The notes under the pieces were generated by a model. That model was not told where the DNA came from. It was given only the letters and a program-made list of their open reading frames with translations, and ran no database searches. The translations under genes were made by a program, and so were the position numbers. 64,000 nucleotides of DNA from Zoroaster sp. YZ-2022 (lineage: Eukaryota > Echinodermata > Asteroidea > Forcipulatida > Zoroasteridae), in contig CM055823.1 in NCBI GenBank assembly GCA_029582265.1, positions 930,001 through 994,000 on the forward strand. Direction: 5' to 3'. Shown piece after piece: positions 19,616-29,520 of the stretch (positions are counted from its first letter, which is position 1; each line of letters opens with the position of its first letter).

Positions 19616-20180
19616 ACGAAAATCCACAGATGACACTCGCGGACGATGCGAGCGATACTAACGATGATACGGCGTTGAAACAAAAAATACGTCTTTTATC
19701 GGTCGTAGTTGGGGGGATTCGAGCAAGTTTTTCGGAAAAGAACTAAGCGTTAGCGATATTGAAGCTTTGTCTACCAAAGAGCGAGACGCGCTGCACGTGC
19801 AATACGAAACTAAATTAGGTCGCGATATTACTCAGTCTTTAGGTAGCGCCATTATAACGCTATACGCTAAAGTATTAGGATTAAGTTTAAATCGTATAGA
19901 TTTGTACGGTCATAAATTTCAAATTGACGAAGGTAAATTAATTTCAGATTTAGAAAAAGATCCGTTCATTTCTAGCATGCTTTCTACCGTGGCGCGTGAA
20001 ATATATTACAAGTACGGCATGTTGATCGCGCCTCTCAGCGCTTCGTTAATTACGGCAAAACATTTAAAAAGAAAAGAAGAATCTTGCGTAGATAATAAAA
20101 GCGATGGAAACGAACGAGCAGATTGCGCAACCGCAACCGGAACAACCAACGCCAAAGACCGTAACCCAACCAGCGACTAA
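19591..20180 (+). pseudogene. Conserved helical Polinton protein, frameshifted in a G run
   Basis: The ATG frame at 19591 is open for 51 codons (acidic, ends at 19744-19746). The downstream part is in another frame, open from before 19715 to 20180, with a KLGRDITQSLGSAIITLYAKV stretch split here as KLGRDITQSL and GSAIITLYAKV, and an ASLITAKHL motif at the end. The two frames meet at a run of six G (19711-19716), one base short. A Gly-rich turn and an FGG-like motif at that place match what I recall of a conserved Polinton protein. It overlaps the next gene by 77 bp. Function unknown. Confidence 0.6.
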
Positions 20181-20466
20181 AAAAGAAAAAAACCCAAACA
20201 GAGTAGCGGCTGGAAAAAGACTAGCCGAAATTAACAAAAAGAAAAAACTACAACTCGCTAAACCCGCGAAAAGCGTTAAAACGTCTCGCGATATCGAAGA
20301 AGCGCCGAGTCGCGAAGAAAACAACTCGTCGAGCGATGGAAAGAGCTACTATTATATAGCTATTGGTTTAGCTATTGGGGGTATCGCTTATTTCTTGTTT
20401 AGAGAACCAACATTTAAAAACGAACCGTCTAAACCAGCATTAAAAAAAAAAACTCGCTCTCGCTAG
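20104..20466 (+). CDS. Basic protein with single membrane helix
   Basis: 120 aa, ATG start. Pro/Gln/Thr-rich start, then NPNRVAAGKRLAEINKKKK (about residues 31-49), a conserved basic box I recognise from other Polinton copies, an acidic/Ser spacer, a membrane helix near 82-97 (YYYIAIGLAIGGIAYFLF) and a basic tail. A DNA-binding, membrane-anchored virion protein is plausible. It overlaps the preceding gene by 77 bp in another frame. Confidence 0.65.
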   Translation: METNEQIAQPQPEQPTPKTVTQPATKKEKNPNRVAAGKRLAEINKKKKLQLAKPAKSVKTSRDIEEAPSREENNSSSDGKSYYYIAIGLAIGGIAYFLFREPTFKNEPSKPALKKKTRSR

Positions 20467-20574
20467 AGAACCAACTACGATTAGAGAACTAACTACGATT
20501 AGAGAACAACGAGTTGTTTTTGAAATGGAATAAAAAGTTTTTTAAAAAAATATTATATTTAACAACTATAAAAT

Positions 20575-20841
20575 ATGTCTTCAATGCCAATAGAACCAAA
20601 AACAATCGCAGATTCGGTTTATCACAGCCTCGTTTTTGGAGTTTTTTTATTTTTATACAGTATGATCGGTAAAAAAGCATTAAGCGTAGAACCAGCCAAC
20701 TTGGGAAAAGTTAGTGTAAAAGATGGGTTAAAACTCGTCGTGACGGTCGCATTAGCCGGTGGAACTCAAACGGCGTTAGTTAAACGAGGAATTTTACCAG
20801 ATTCGCTCATGCCTAAAATTCCTAATAATCCTAATGAATAA
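20575..20841 (+). CDS. Small two-helix membrane protein
   Basis: 88 aa, ATG start, intact. Two hydrophobic segments: about residues 16-31 (YHSLVFGVFLFLYSMIG) and 50-62 (GLKLVVTVALAGG), with DGLKL and GILPD motifs. I recognise it as a conserved small protein next to the integrase in Polintons. Its stop overlaps the integrase start (ATG at 20834) by 8 bp, so both probably come from one transcript. Confidence 0.65.
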   Translation: MSSMPIEPKTIADSVYHSLVFGVFLFLYSMIGKKALSVEPANLGKVSVKDGLKLVVTVALAGGTQTALVKRGILPDSLMPKIPNNPNE

Positions 20842-21818
20842 AAATATGTTGCACAATATAAAAATGGATGAACGAAAACTATCCAACGCTTATTATAGTC
20901 CACGAGGATACTACAAAGGTCAAGATGCAATCAGCAAGCTGGCTAAAGAAACAAAAGTAAATGTAAAATTTGTTCGACAATGGATAAAAAAGCAAGCGCT
21001 GTGGCAAATTTATTTACCCTATCCTAAATATATTCCGAGACCAACCTCATCAAATAGTACTTTTGAAAAACCAAACGAGGTTCATCAAGCAGACTTGTTG
21101 TTTCTTCCGCACGACAAAGTCGGTAGAATTACGTACAAGTACGCGTTAACGGTCGTAGACGAAGCCAGCAGATATAAAGAAGCGCAACCTTTAATCGATA
21201 AAACAGCCGCGCGAGTCGGCGATGCTTTTGAAAAAATTTATAAACGATCGTCGTTGGTTTGGCCTAAAATTATAAAAGTCGACCCCGGAAAAGAATTCAT
21301 GAGCAGCGTTAACGCGTTGATGAGCAAACACGATGTAAAAATTCAGCGAGGAGAGGTTGGAAATCACTTTGAGCGAAAGATTATTTTCGCATCAATACGG
21401 TCAAGAAATTGCTCCCGATACGAGAAACAGAGAATGGGTTAAAAGATTACCTCTGGTCGTAAAAGCGTTAAACAACGAGACGACGCGACTGATTAACTCA
21501 AAACCTAAAGACGCGATTAAATTAGATAACATCGAGCAAAATCCGGCCTCACCAGCCGTTGTAAAGAACGAAAAAAGAATCCCGAGCAACAGTTTGGTAC
21601 GGTATTTATACGCGCCGGGTGAAGCTGAAAAAGATACGAGACGTAGAGCGACCGATCCTATATGGAGTATAAAAATTTATAGAATATCTAAAACGATGAA
21701 AGGTGCGAATCAACCTATATTGTATTATTTAGAAGGAGGCCCCGCACGTAGTTTTGTAAGAGAAGAAATACAAATTATTCCTAGAGATACAATGAATCCA
21801 CCAATCGTTAAACGTTAA
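20834..21818 (+). pseudogene. Retrovirus-like (rve) integrase with a deletion at the catalytic Glu
   Basis: The first frame (20834-21442) starts with a helical DNA-binding region, then the rve core: first Asp in HQADLLFLP, a VDEASRY strand, second Asp in KVDPGKEF. About 28 residues later it meets a break: the frame beginning at about 21357 continues the family's LSERLFSHQYG helix, WVKRLP and ALNNE motifs and an SH3-like C terminus, to 21818. The stretch expected between (about a dozen codons) is missing. Counting 35 residues from the second Asp puts the catalytic Glu inside the gap. So the enzyme that inserts the element is dead in this copy. The stop overlaps the convergent polB stop in a TTAA (21815-21818). 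Confidence 0.9.
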
Positions 21819-24800
21819 TCAATCATGCGGTGACCGTAAGCTAGAGTATGTATTCCGTTTTCTAAAATGTGTCTCTTTGTGTCTAGAGGAGATAGCGATA
21901 TTTTATTTACTCGAGTTGTATATAGTCTATGGTTTACGTGCCTAATAAAATTCATAGGGTGATGTAGAGTATTTTTAAACGATAAAACTTGTTTATATCG
22001 CTCGTGTTTAATATCTTGTTCTAAAACTTGTCTTTTAACTCCTTTAGCTTTTCTTATTTCAGCTTTGTCCAAAGTAAGTATCGAATACATTTTGGGTCTT
22101 AAACAAACAACTTCAGAGATTACAGTTTTGCGGTCTCGTCTTTCATTTTACCGATCACTTTTTGTTTCTTCAGAAAACAGAAAATGACTCTTATCGTAAT
22201 TACTAAAATCGTATAAATGTTTATCTTTTTCCATATCTTTATATACATCTTCCGTTTTAATTTCCAACAATAAGCTATCCGTATCCGTGTAAATCAACTC
22301 ACAATCGTCTTTGTATTTTAGCTTTAAATGATTGTAATAGAAATCGTACATGAAAACCTTGGATATATCCAATATGCTCATTCCTACGTAAACTGGCCGG
22401 TTGAGAACGAGTTTTGTTTTGTGCATGTGAATCGCCACTAGATCGTTATCGAAAATCCTAGCCTCTGCAAAATTTGGTTTCGCGATTAGCGCGCGAATTA
22501 AATTGTCTTGTTTTTCATCGTTTAGCCGTTTTAAATTTACGTTGACGCGTTTTCGTACATTTTCCATCGTTTTTCCAAAAACTGAATTGTTCATGAGTTT
22601 AAACAAATCTTTTTCAAAATCACTCGTCGCATCTTTTCTGAGTAGAGTGTTTTTATCGATGTACGATTTCATCCAACATGATTCGTCAAATTCTAAAACT
22701 TTGTGAATTTTAGTCAGCTTCATGCCGAGTTGCAAATACAATTGTAAATTACGATAATGAATCACGTAGTTGCGTTTGTCGTATAAATTGGGAACTAATT
22801 TAACAACGTTTGGAGCTGGCTTGCCGGTTAGCAACTCGTGTTGATAGTCGCTCATCCATTCTTTCGGTACTATCAACGACTCTGGCGCGAGTGGAAACGC
22901 GTTGTGAGAATCGTGTAATTCTTTAGGATATTCTAAATCGACTTGTAAAATGTATCCTTTATCGTTCTTATATCCTCGTTCCTCGAGTTTGTTAATTTGT
23001 TTTTCGCTCAACCACTTAAAATTACCGGTCGGTAAAGGTTGACTCATCGCGTAGCCGTATAAATTATTAGCGTCCAAGTACATAATGTAACTCGACGGTT
23101 TAGATGAATCGTAATCGTCTAAATATACATTATTTGCTTTAGCGTATCGTTTACTCGCCATGCACGTTCCTCCTCGCGTACATTTTTCTATAAACAAATG
23201 CATGTCTACATCCGTAAACAAATCTAAAGTTTGTTTCGAATGTTTTAACAAAGCGTCCCAACTCAGACCTGGACTCGTATAATAATTAGCCGGATCCAAA
23301 TCGTATTGTTTCATGCAAGTATTACGAAAGTTTTCAAACACATCCGCCAACAAACAAGTATCGGTACGCACGTACAAATCGTGATAATCACCCAAGTTTT
23401 TACAATCAAACTCGCTAAAAACGTTTTTAGCATGCTCGTATTGAGAGGTGGTAATGTGTTGACAGTTTAGACTACTGTAAAAGGATTCTATAGAAGGAAG
23501 TTGCGTTTCTTTGAAACGCTCGAAAGAGTCCATGTACTCGTAAGGATAAATGCCCTTGCTTTTAATGAGATTGAATTTTTCTACATTTGGTTCAAACTTT
23601 TTTGTAATTGGAAAAGAATCGTTTGATTTTACGAGTTTGTCCAACGAAGCTAGTAAAAATTGAGCGCTGTCTATAAATCGTAGTTGATTAATACTAAAAG
23701 AAATATACTTTTCGATATTGTTTGGAATACACGTTAGATTTCCCTCGCTGCGACCCGCGGCCTGCATAATGAGATGAGAGTCGTAGCCTCGTAAATTATG
23801 AAATACGACCGGAATAAAAGTTTTCTTTGGTTTTAAACTCAGTTTTAAATTACAATAGTTGTGCGCCGCGCCTCGATACTTTCCGGTAATGTGACAATGA
23901 TCTCTAACTCTCGTAAACTTGCCGTCGGCGTCTTTAAAAAACTTCTTTTCGCATATCCAACACTCGCTGGCAGAGTTGTAATCTTTTACATTTTCTTTAG
24001 TCATGTTTAATTTTTTAGGGTTTTTAAATATCGTATTAATCTTTTCTTCTTCTTTCTGTAATTCATTTTAAAAATGTTTAGATGCATCTTCTCCCCTATA
24101 CGTGCGGGGAAAACTACTTTCTCCATCGCATTTTACAACGACGTACGAATAGCCGCAAACGATGTGTTCTTGTAGTTTTTTAGTATTGGTAGAGTTTTCG
24201 TCAACAATCTTTACAATAATGCTTTCAAAGTCGGCGTATATTACGAATGGAACTTTCATCTTTTTATGAAAATTTATAAACTTTATTTTATCGTTTTTAC
24301 CCTTTTCAGGCATTACGATAGTCGTTGGTCTGTCGTTTATTCCCTTACACATTTTTACGTGGTTTTCGAGATACGCTCCCGTCGAAAAACCTTGCAAACA
24401 TCTCAAACAAAAATGCTTACGAGGATTGTGTTTCGTTTGATCGTGAAGTAATTTATTCACATCTTTAATCCAAACGTAGTGAGATTTTTCTTCTTTATGA
24501 ATCAATAGTAAATTTATGCGATCCATCTCTGCCGGTTGATCGCTTATCTCGTAAACGATTATCGTTTTTGACTCGCAACCGAAAACGTTTATCGCTATAT
24601 TGTTTTGTTTTTCTACTCGTTTAATTTGATTAATCGGTGTAGGCGCGTCAATGTTGTTAAAATTAAAACCGTCTTTTATCGGGTACTTGCTCGTTCTATC
24701 AACGTGATCGCTAGCTGGAAAACGATGAGCGCGTAAAGCCCATCGCAAACAATCGTCGTCTTTATTTTTTACGTTGATGCAAGCTTTTTTATTTTTAATA

Positions 24801-25303
24801 TAATCGCATAGCTCGATATAACTACCTCCTCTCAAAGGTTGATATTTCGCGATTCTTAGATTCATTTCTTCGACACGATCTACTATCCATCCACTACCCT
24901 CTCGAGTGTATTTTTCTAAAGCTTCTTGAATTTGCGAAATTGTCGTATCGAGTTCATTTTCGATATTGTTTAAATTCAATAAAACAATTTGCTTTTTATT
25001 ATGAAAACTTGGTTCGGCAAAATCATCCGTGCCAGCCAAGTTTTCTTTACGTAATTTAACGCGTATAAATATCATAAACTTGAACGCTTTAAAATCCTGT
25101 AAGTCTTTAGTCAACTCGACGATAATCTTTGGTTTTACATCTCTCCAAAAAACATTTAAATCTTTTTCTTTGCTGTGATTCAACGGAACATTCATTACAT
25201 GTTCGCGTAAATAACTACCACCGCTAATAAAAGGGTTAAATTTCAACTCGGTTTCTCTACCGTAAAACCTTTTAATAGCGTTAATGTAGTCTTTTTTAAT
25301 CAA
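21815..25303 (-). pseudogene. polB: Protein-primed family B DNA polymerase, interrupted
   Basis: About 1,160 codons on the minus strand. First part (25303-24068): N-terminal region, a Cys-His finger (CLRCLQGF-x-HVKMC) and Exo I (YADFES, about residue 356). An in-frame TAA sits at 24068-24070; the same frame goes on to 22148: endoVII-like Cys finger (CWIC, HCH, YCN), Exo II (NLRGYDSH), motif A (YLDANNLYGYAM), motif B (LMNNSVFGKT), motif C (YTDTDS). Near 22160 and 22126 there are two frame changes, and the conserved C terminus (VNKISLSPLD, TLAYGH) follows in 22090-21815. No ATG is seen at the start: the frame opens upstream of a TTG at 25303. It replicates the element from a protein primer in relatives. 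Confidence 0.95.
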
Positions 25304-25319
25304 CCGCTCGTTCGCTCCC

Positions 25320-25362
25320 GAGCCGCGTAGCGGTAGCTCAATATTTTCAACCGCTACGCGCT
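25320..25362. repeat. Stem-loop with 11-bp arms near the polB start
   Basis: CGCGTAGCGGT at 25324-25334 and ACCGCTACGCG at 25350-25360, 15-nt loop. It lies within the open but ATG-less extension of the polB frame and shares the TAGCG word with the terminal-repeat stem at 9411-9427. Confidence 0.6.
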
Positions 25363-25384
25363 CTCGTAATTCCGCTAAATTTAA

Positions 25385-25561
25385 TTAATATAATGGCTTT
25401 TGTTTTTGTTGATTTATATACTTTTTAACCGCGTTGTACCAACTGCGTTTATCTACTCTATTATTACTGTTTTGCACGAGAATTAATCGACCAATGCGTT
25501 GTCGCGCAAAATCTTTCAATTCTCTCAATGTCCATCTCGATAAATATTTCGTTCTCTCCAT
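25385..25561 (-). CDS. Small basic protein at the right end
   Basis: 58 codons from an ATG inside the right terminal repeat to a TAA at 25385-25387. Highly basic, helical; it contains WTLRELKDFARQRI, resembling a short SAP-like helix pair, though that is a guess. The first four codons (MERT) are identical with those of the left-end gene because both starts lie in the inverted repeat. Leftward, upstream of polB. Confidence 0.55.
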   Translation of the reverse strand: MERTKYLSRWTLRELKDFARQRIGRLILVQNSNNRVDKRSWYNAVKKYINQQKQKPLY

Positions 25562-25906
25562 CTTTATTATTAATAAAGATAATATATATTCGTTATTTCA
25601 CTTTTTAAACTACGTTATCTCACTTTTAAAACTGCGCTAAAGTACCGGCGGTAGTATGTCAGATGGGCGTCCCGGAATCACTTTTATAGATTTTTTAATT
25701 TTCATAAATATATTTATGAAAATTACTACTCGTTGTTAAAATTACAATATTTTTCTAGCGAGAAAATAACTTTTTTTTCTCGCTACGCTAGCGAGTTTTT
25801 TATTAAAAAATTACTTTTTCGTTGCGAGTATTTTTTATTAAAGATATTTTTTAAAAAAATGATATTTTTATAGAGGTGGTCCGGGACGCCCATCTGACAT
25901 ACTACT
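25549..25906 (-). repeat. Right terminal inverted repeat of the Polinton
   Basis: Reverse complement of 9301-9658. Same nested inverted tip and same stem. Near-identity of the two repeats suggests recent insertion or ongoing homogenisation. Confidence 0.95.
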
Positions 25907-25911
25907 CAATG

Positions 25912-26478
25912 TGATGGCACCAGCTCATTAGAAAGTGTGGGCATTTAATTTGTACCGTCATATGGCAGCCATTTTATTGTCTGCCTCTGGCATCAGCTTA
26001 GCCCCATAAATGTGGCACGGACACGCCCCCCTTGGCGTATCCTTAGCCACAGGTTGGTCTCATTCCGCTAACGGTAGTAATTCGAAATTCCAGGCGCTGA
26101 AATTGACGATATTTGCGACTATTTTGACAGTCTAGATACGTTCCTTACATGTTTAACTATCTAGGCGCCCCCAAAAATGGTGATTTTACTTACATTTTAT
26201 ATTTCCTGACATATAGGCCCGAAAAATTACAAGACGATCGTCATTGTGCAAGTTTCAACGAGGACGGCCATCTTGAATGTATGACGAGTTTGAACGGGAA
26301 AACAACTTGTGCGCGCAACAATTTTACGACGGCTGTTTTATGTGTGCACATACTTGCTGTATTTTAGCGCGCAGAGATATGACCACGTGATGTCGCCGAT
26401 ATAAACTTTCAAGAAACTAACATTGAGCAGTTTCATCAAATTAACCGTACTGCATGGTAAGTTCATCCCCTTTTAACT
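25912..26478. other. No gene seen
   Basis: Host flank of the Polinton with a few short open frames and no coding motif. Confidence 0.4.
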
Positions 26479-26486
26479 ATCATATA

Positions 26487-27134
26487 CAGGGCCGGATCTA
26501 CCATATGGGCACTTTGGGCACGTGCCCAGGGGCCCCTGGGCATCAGGGGGCCCTCCATGGTGGTCGAAAAAAAAATTGAACAATATTATGTAGTGGAGTA
26601 GAAGTAAAAGTATTGGAAATTGGAAATACTCAAGTAAAGTACAAATACCTCAAAATTGTACTTAAGTACAGTACTTGAGTACATGTACTTAGTTACTTTC
26701 CACCACTGAATAATAGTGAATGAAAATTAATAAATCCTTTGAAATAGTAGCCTTGTGTTGTTATTTTGCCTTTATTGATTAAATCAACTTTATTTCATGA
26801 AAGTCAAGTCAACTGATTGAAACTCATTTTCTAATGAATGCCAGCTTAGCATGTAGGCCTTTGTGCGTCTGTCTGACAGACTACAATGACTGTATAGTTG
26901 AGGACTTATTTGTCAGTTGGACAAATAAGGTATCTAAATATTGACAATCACCAAATTGTGAAGATTTAGAGGAAAATGAAAAAAAAACCTCAAAATCTTG
27001 CGCACGCACGCTTCGAGCGCGTGCACATATTTGCGCACGGCCGCTTCGCGGCCGCACGCGAACGACCCGTGCCCGTGGGGGGCCCTTGGAGTTTCAGGTG
27101 CCCAGGGGCCCTCAGAGGTGTTAATCCTGCCCTG
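26487..27134. mobile_element. Non-autonomous hAT-like transposon, 648 bp
   Basis: Flanked by an 8-bp direct repeat, ATCATATA (26479-26486 and 27135-27142). Ends are CAGGGCCGGATCTACC and, in reverse complement, CAGGGCAGGATTAACACC, matching the CAGGG start common in hAT elements. Just inside both ends there is GTGCCCAGGGGCCC. Near 27000-27060 it has GC-rich palindromes (GCACGCTTCGAGCGCGTGC, CGGCCGCTTCGCGGCCG). No transposase ORF. Confidence 0.85.
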
Positions 27135-27142
27135 ATCATATA

Positions 27143-27840
27143 CATGTACCAGGTTATTTAACTGTACTTACATTGTACATAAAACAAGAGAGAATGTTCA
27201 TTAAAATAAAATGATAATGTAATAAATAGTCTATTAATTAATTACAATAGTTTAATACTAATTTTAAATAGTAATTTTAAACAACATACAAATTTCACTA
27301 ATAATTTTAATATATGAAATATTATAGTGTTACGTTACTATTACTATTAATTAATAACAATATTAATGGTTCCACCATTTTTGTAAATCTATAAAAAAAA
27401 AATTAAAAAAACAAAAAAAACCAGAATGATTGTTTTATCTGACAAAATATCTGTGAATATAGTCTATGTAATATCTATGTAATATAGTACAGGTAATATT
27501 TTTACAATTTTTCATGTTTATCTGTTTTGTGAGAATATAAAGGCGGTAACTTCCAGTACAAAGGTGGTTTATTTTCTAGTAAGAGTCTTCCCCCTGGTTA
27601 TTTCACTGTCTTAAATTAAGATGTGTAGACCCCTGTTTGTTTATTTAAGCCAAAGCTAGCATGTGTACTTAAAGATTGCACTCATGAGCACTCGGACCAG
27701 ACAAATTGCAAAGATGGTTCAAGCGTGGTTTGGGTCTATGCTATTTGGGGTCGTGAATTTCTCAATAAAACCCATGGGTACAGGGAACGGTCCCAAATTA
27801 ACATTTTGGCCATCCATCATTATCAATAATACTGATAATA
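27143..27840. other. AT-rich DNA, no gene seen
   Basis: Very AT-rich with ATTAATTAATTAC-type words. No coding signal. Confidence 0.4.
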
Positions 27841-27845
27841 TTATT

Positions 27846-28410
27846 AGGTGTTTGGGTTGGTGCCCAAACACCTCTTGATATTGTTCGTTTTTTTTTTCTT
27901 CTTCTTCTTTTTCTTCCGAATAAGAATTATCCACAGACAAAAACATAGTTGCAGAGTTCACAGAACCTTAAAACTTCACACATACTTAGACCTTAACATG
28001 TAGTTGTGCCTAAACCTTAACATGTAGTTGTACACTAAGTTGTGATGTCATAGTGAGGTCATCAGATATCGAATTACACTAAATCAAAGGTTAATATTTT
28101 CATAAAATCATATCTCATGAACCACAAACGATATTTTCACAGTCTTTACACCATGATATAGATCTTTAATTATGTGATTTTTCGTACACAGACGTGACCC
28201 CAATTCGACCTCTCCTTCCGGTCGAAACCGGAAGTTGAAAATTTCAAAAACAAATAAAAAATATTCCAAAAATCATATCTCATGAACCACAGAAAATATT
28301 TTCACAATCTTTGCATCATCTTAAAGACCTTGAACTATGTCACATTTCTTACACAGATATGACCCCAATTTGACCTCTCCTTCCGGTCGAAAACAGAAGT
28401 TTAAATGAAC
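27846..28410. repeat. Copy of the foldback/microsatellite/satellite repeat family
   Basis: Starts with a hairpin, AGGTGTTTGGG / CCCAAACACCT, then TTGTTCG and a T/CTT-rich tract, then a region with GTCATAGTGAGGTCATCAG, then two units of the satellite with GACCCCAATTTGACCTCTCC and CATATCTCATGAACCAC. The same order of parts is found at 34495-34900, 39700-40200, 47010-47340, 54679-57650 and 61447 onward. Confidence 0.7.
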
Positions 28411-28984
28411 GACTATTCAGAAGCACAGCCATACTGACGTTCTCTTACACACAGACATATCGGCCTATAGTGTGTGTATATGCATTATCTAATTAGAATA
28501 GAATAGTTCGAGTTTACGAAGACCGCGCAGGTCATGACCTGCCATGCATGCACGCGCACAGTATAGTACCATGCAGCAGCAAAAACAATGGCTTCCCTGA
28601 GTGTCGGGCCCGTCTGCAGAAAATGCGTCGCAGAAAATGTACTAATTTAGCATGGAATCCAAATTGTTATCATTTTTGGAGATGAGTTGGACAAAAATTC
28701 TTTCATGTGCAAGTGGATGGAAGAAATAGACGGTATGGTTGAGTGTGATATTGCCAATGTCTAAGCGTTAGGGCTGTTGGAGCTAACGTACATAACATAC
28801 GTCGCAGCTAACGTTACAGGTAATGTAGGAATTAATTTTAAAAGAATTTGAAAAATATCTGGACCTAATCAGACTACATATATTTTGTAAAATAGTTGGA
28901 CTTAGGCCTATATGAAAAATATCCTTGACAATTTAACTTATGTCTTCAGACTTTTAATATCTCATTGTGATCTGTCCCTCAGTA
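28411..28984. other. No gene seen
   Basis: Unique-looking DNA; an ATGCATGCACGCGC patch near 28540. No coding signal. Confidence 0.35.
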
Positions 28985-29384
28985 TCGTGTAGTGACAATT
29001 TAAAATAAAAATAAGATCATTCCTGGTGATTATTTTCAATAGTTACCATGTTTATACCTTGACCAACAAAATAAACTATAACCCTAACCACCCCAAATCC
29101 ATCAAAATTCTGAAAGGGACACTTTTTTGGGGAAAAAATCAGCACTGTTGAAAAATGGGATCTTTATAATGGAGTTTTATCAGATACTTAAAAGTAATAC
29201 TACATGTATTGTAGTTGCACAAACATAACTTTGTACATGAGCCAAGAATATTCAACCTTTGGTGGTGTAAATAAGCATGGAAATGAACTTCAAGCTGAAC
29301 TAAAGTTTTGGGTTATTTTTTCATAGTGTATACAATGAAGATGGATGCTGACCCAATTATTTATTATTTTACATGTATGGATGA

Positions 29385-29520
29385 ATAGCCGACATTCCTA
29401 AAATTAGTACCATTCGATTTACAGATTTATGGGTACCACTCTGAGTGGTACAAATGCTTCCATGCCATTTGCAGGGCTGAGAGGAAGAAATAAGATTAAG
29501 AAGAAACAGAAACATCAAGG
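29385..29520 (+). pseudogene. Orphan exon remnant, duplication unit 1
   Basis: Plus strand encodes YGYHSEWYKCFHAICRAERKK with a stop after, and a GTAGGC donor-like site follows at 29520. It resembles the YH-x-ECYKRFCDISKVRRKEE segment of the gene at 35337-35648, so it is a paralogous fragment of that exon. Confidence 0.5.

Larger units (their letters stand above)
9301..25906. mobile_element. Polinton/Maverick (adintovirus-like) element, full length
   Basis: A 16,606-bp unit bounded by 358-bp terminal inverted repeats that start AGTAGTATGT and are flanked by a 5-bp direct repeat, CAATG (9296-9300 and 25907-25911). It encodes the set that defines Polintons: protein-primed PolB, rve integrase, packaging ATPase and capsid protein candidates, plus small conserved accessory genes. 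Codon and base use (AT-rich but full of CG dinucleotides such as ACG, TCG, GCG) differs from the flanks. The usual Polinton target duplication is 6 bp; here only 5 match. Several genes are disrupted, so this copy is probably not autonomous. Confidence 0.95.
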
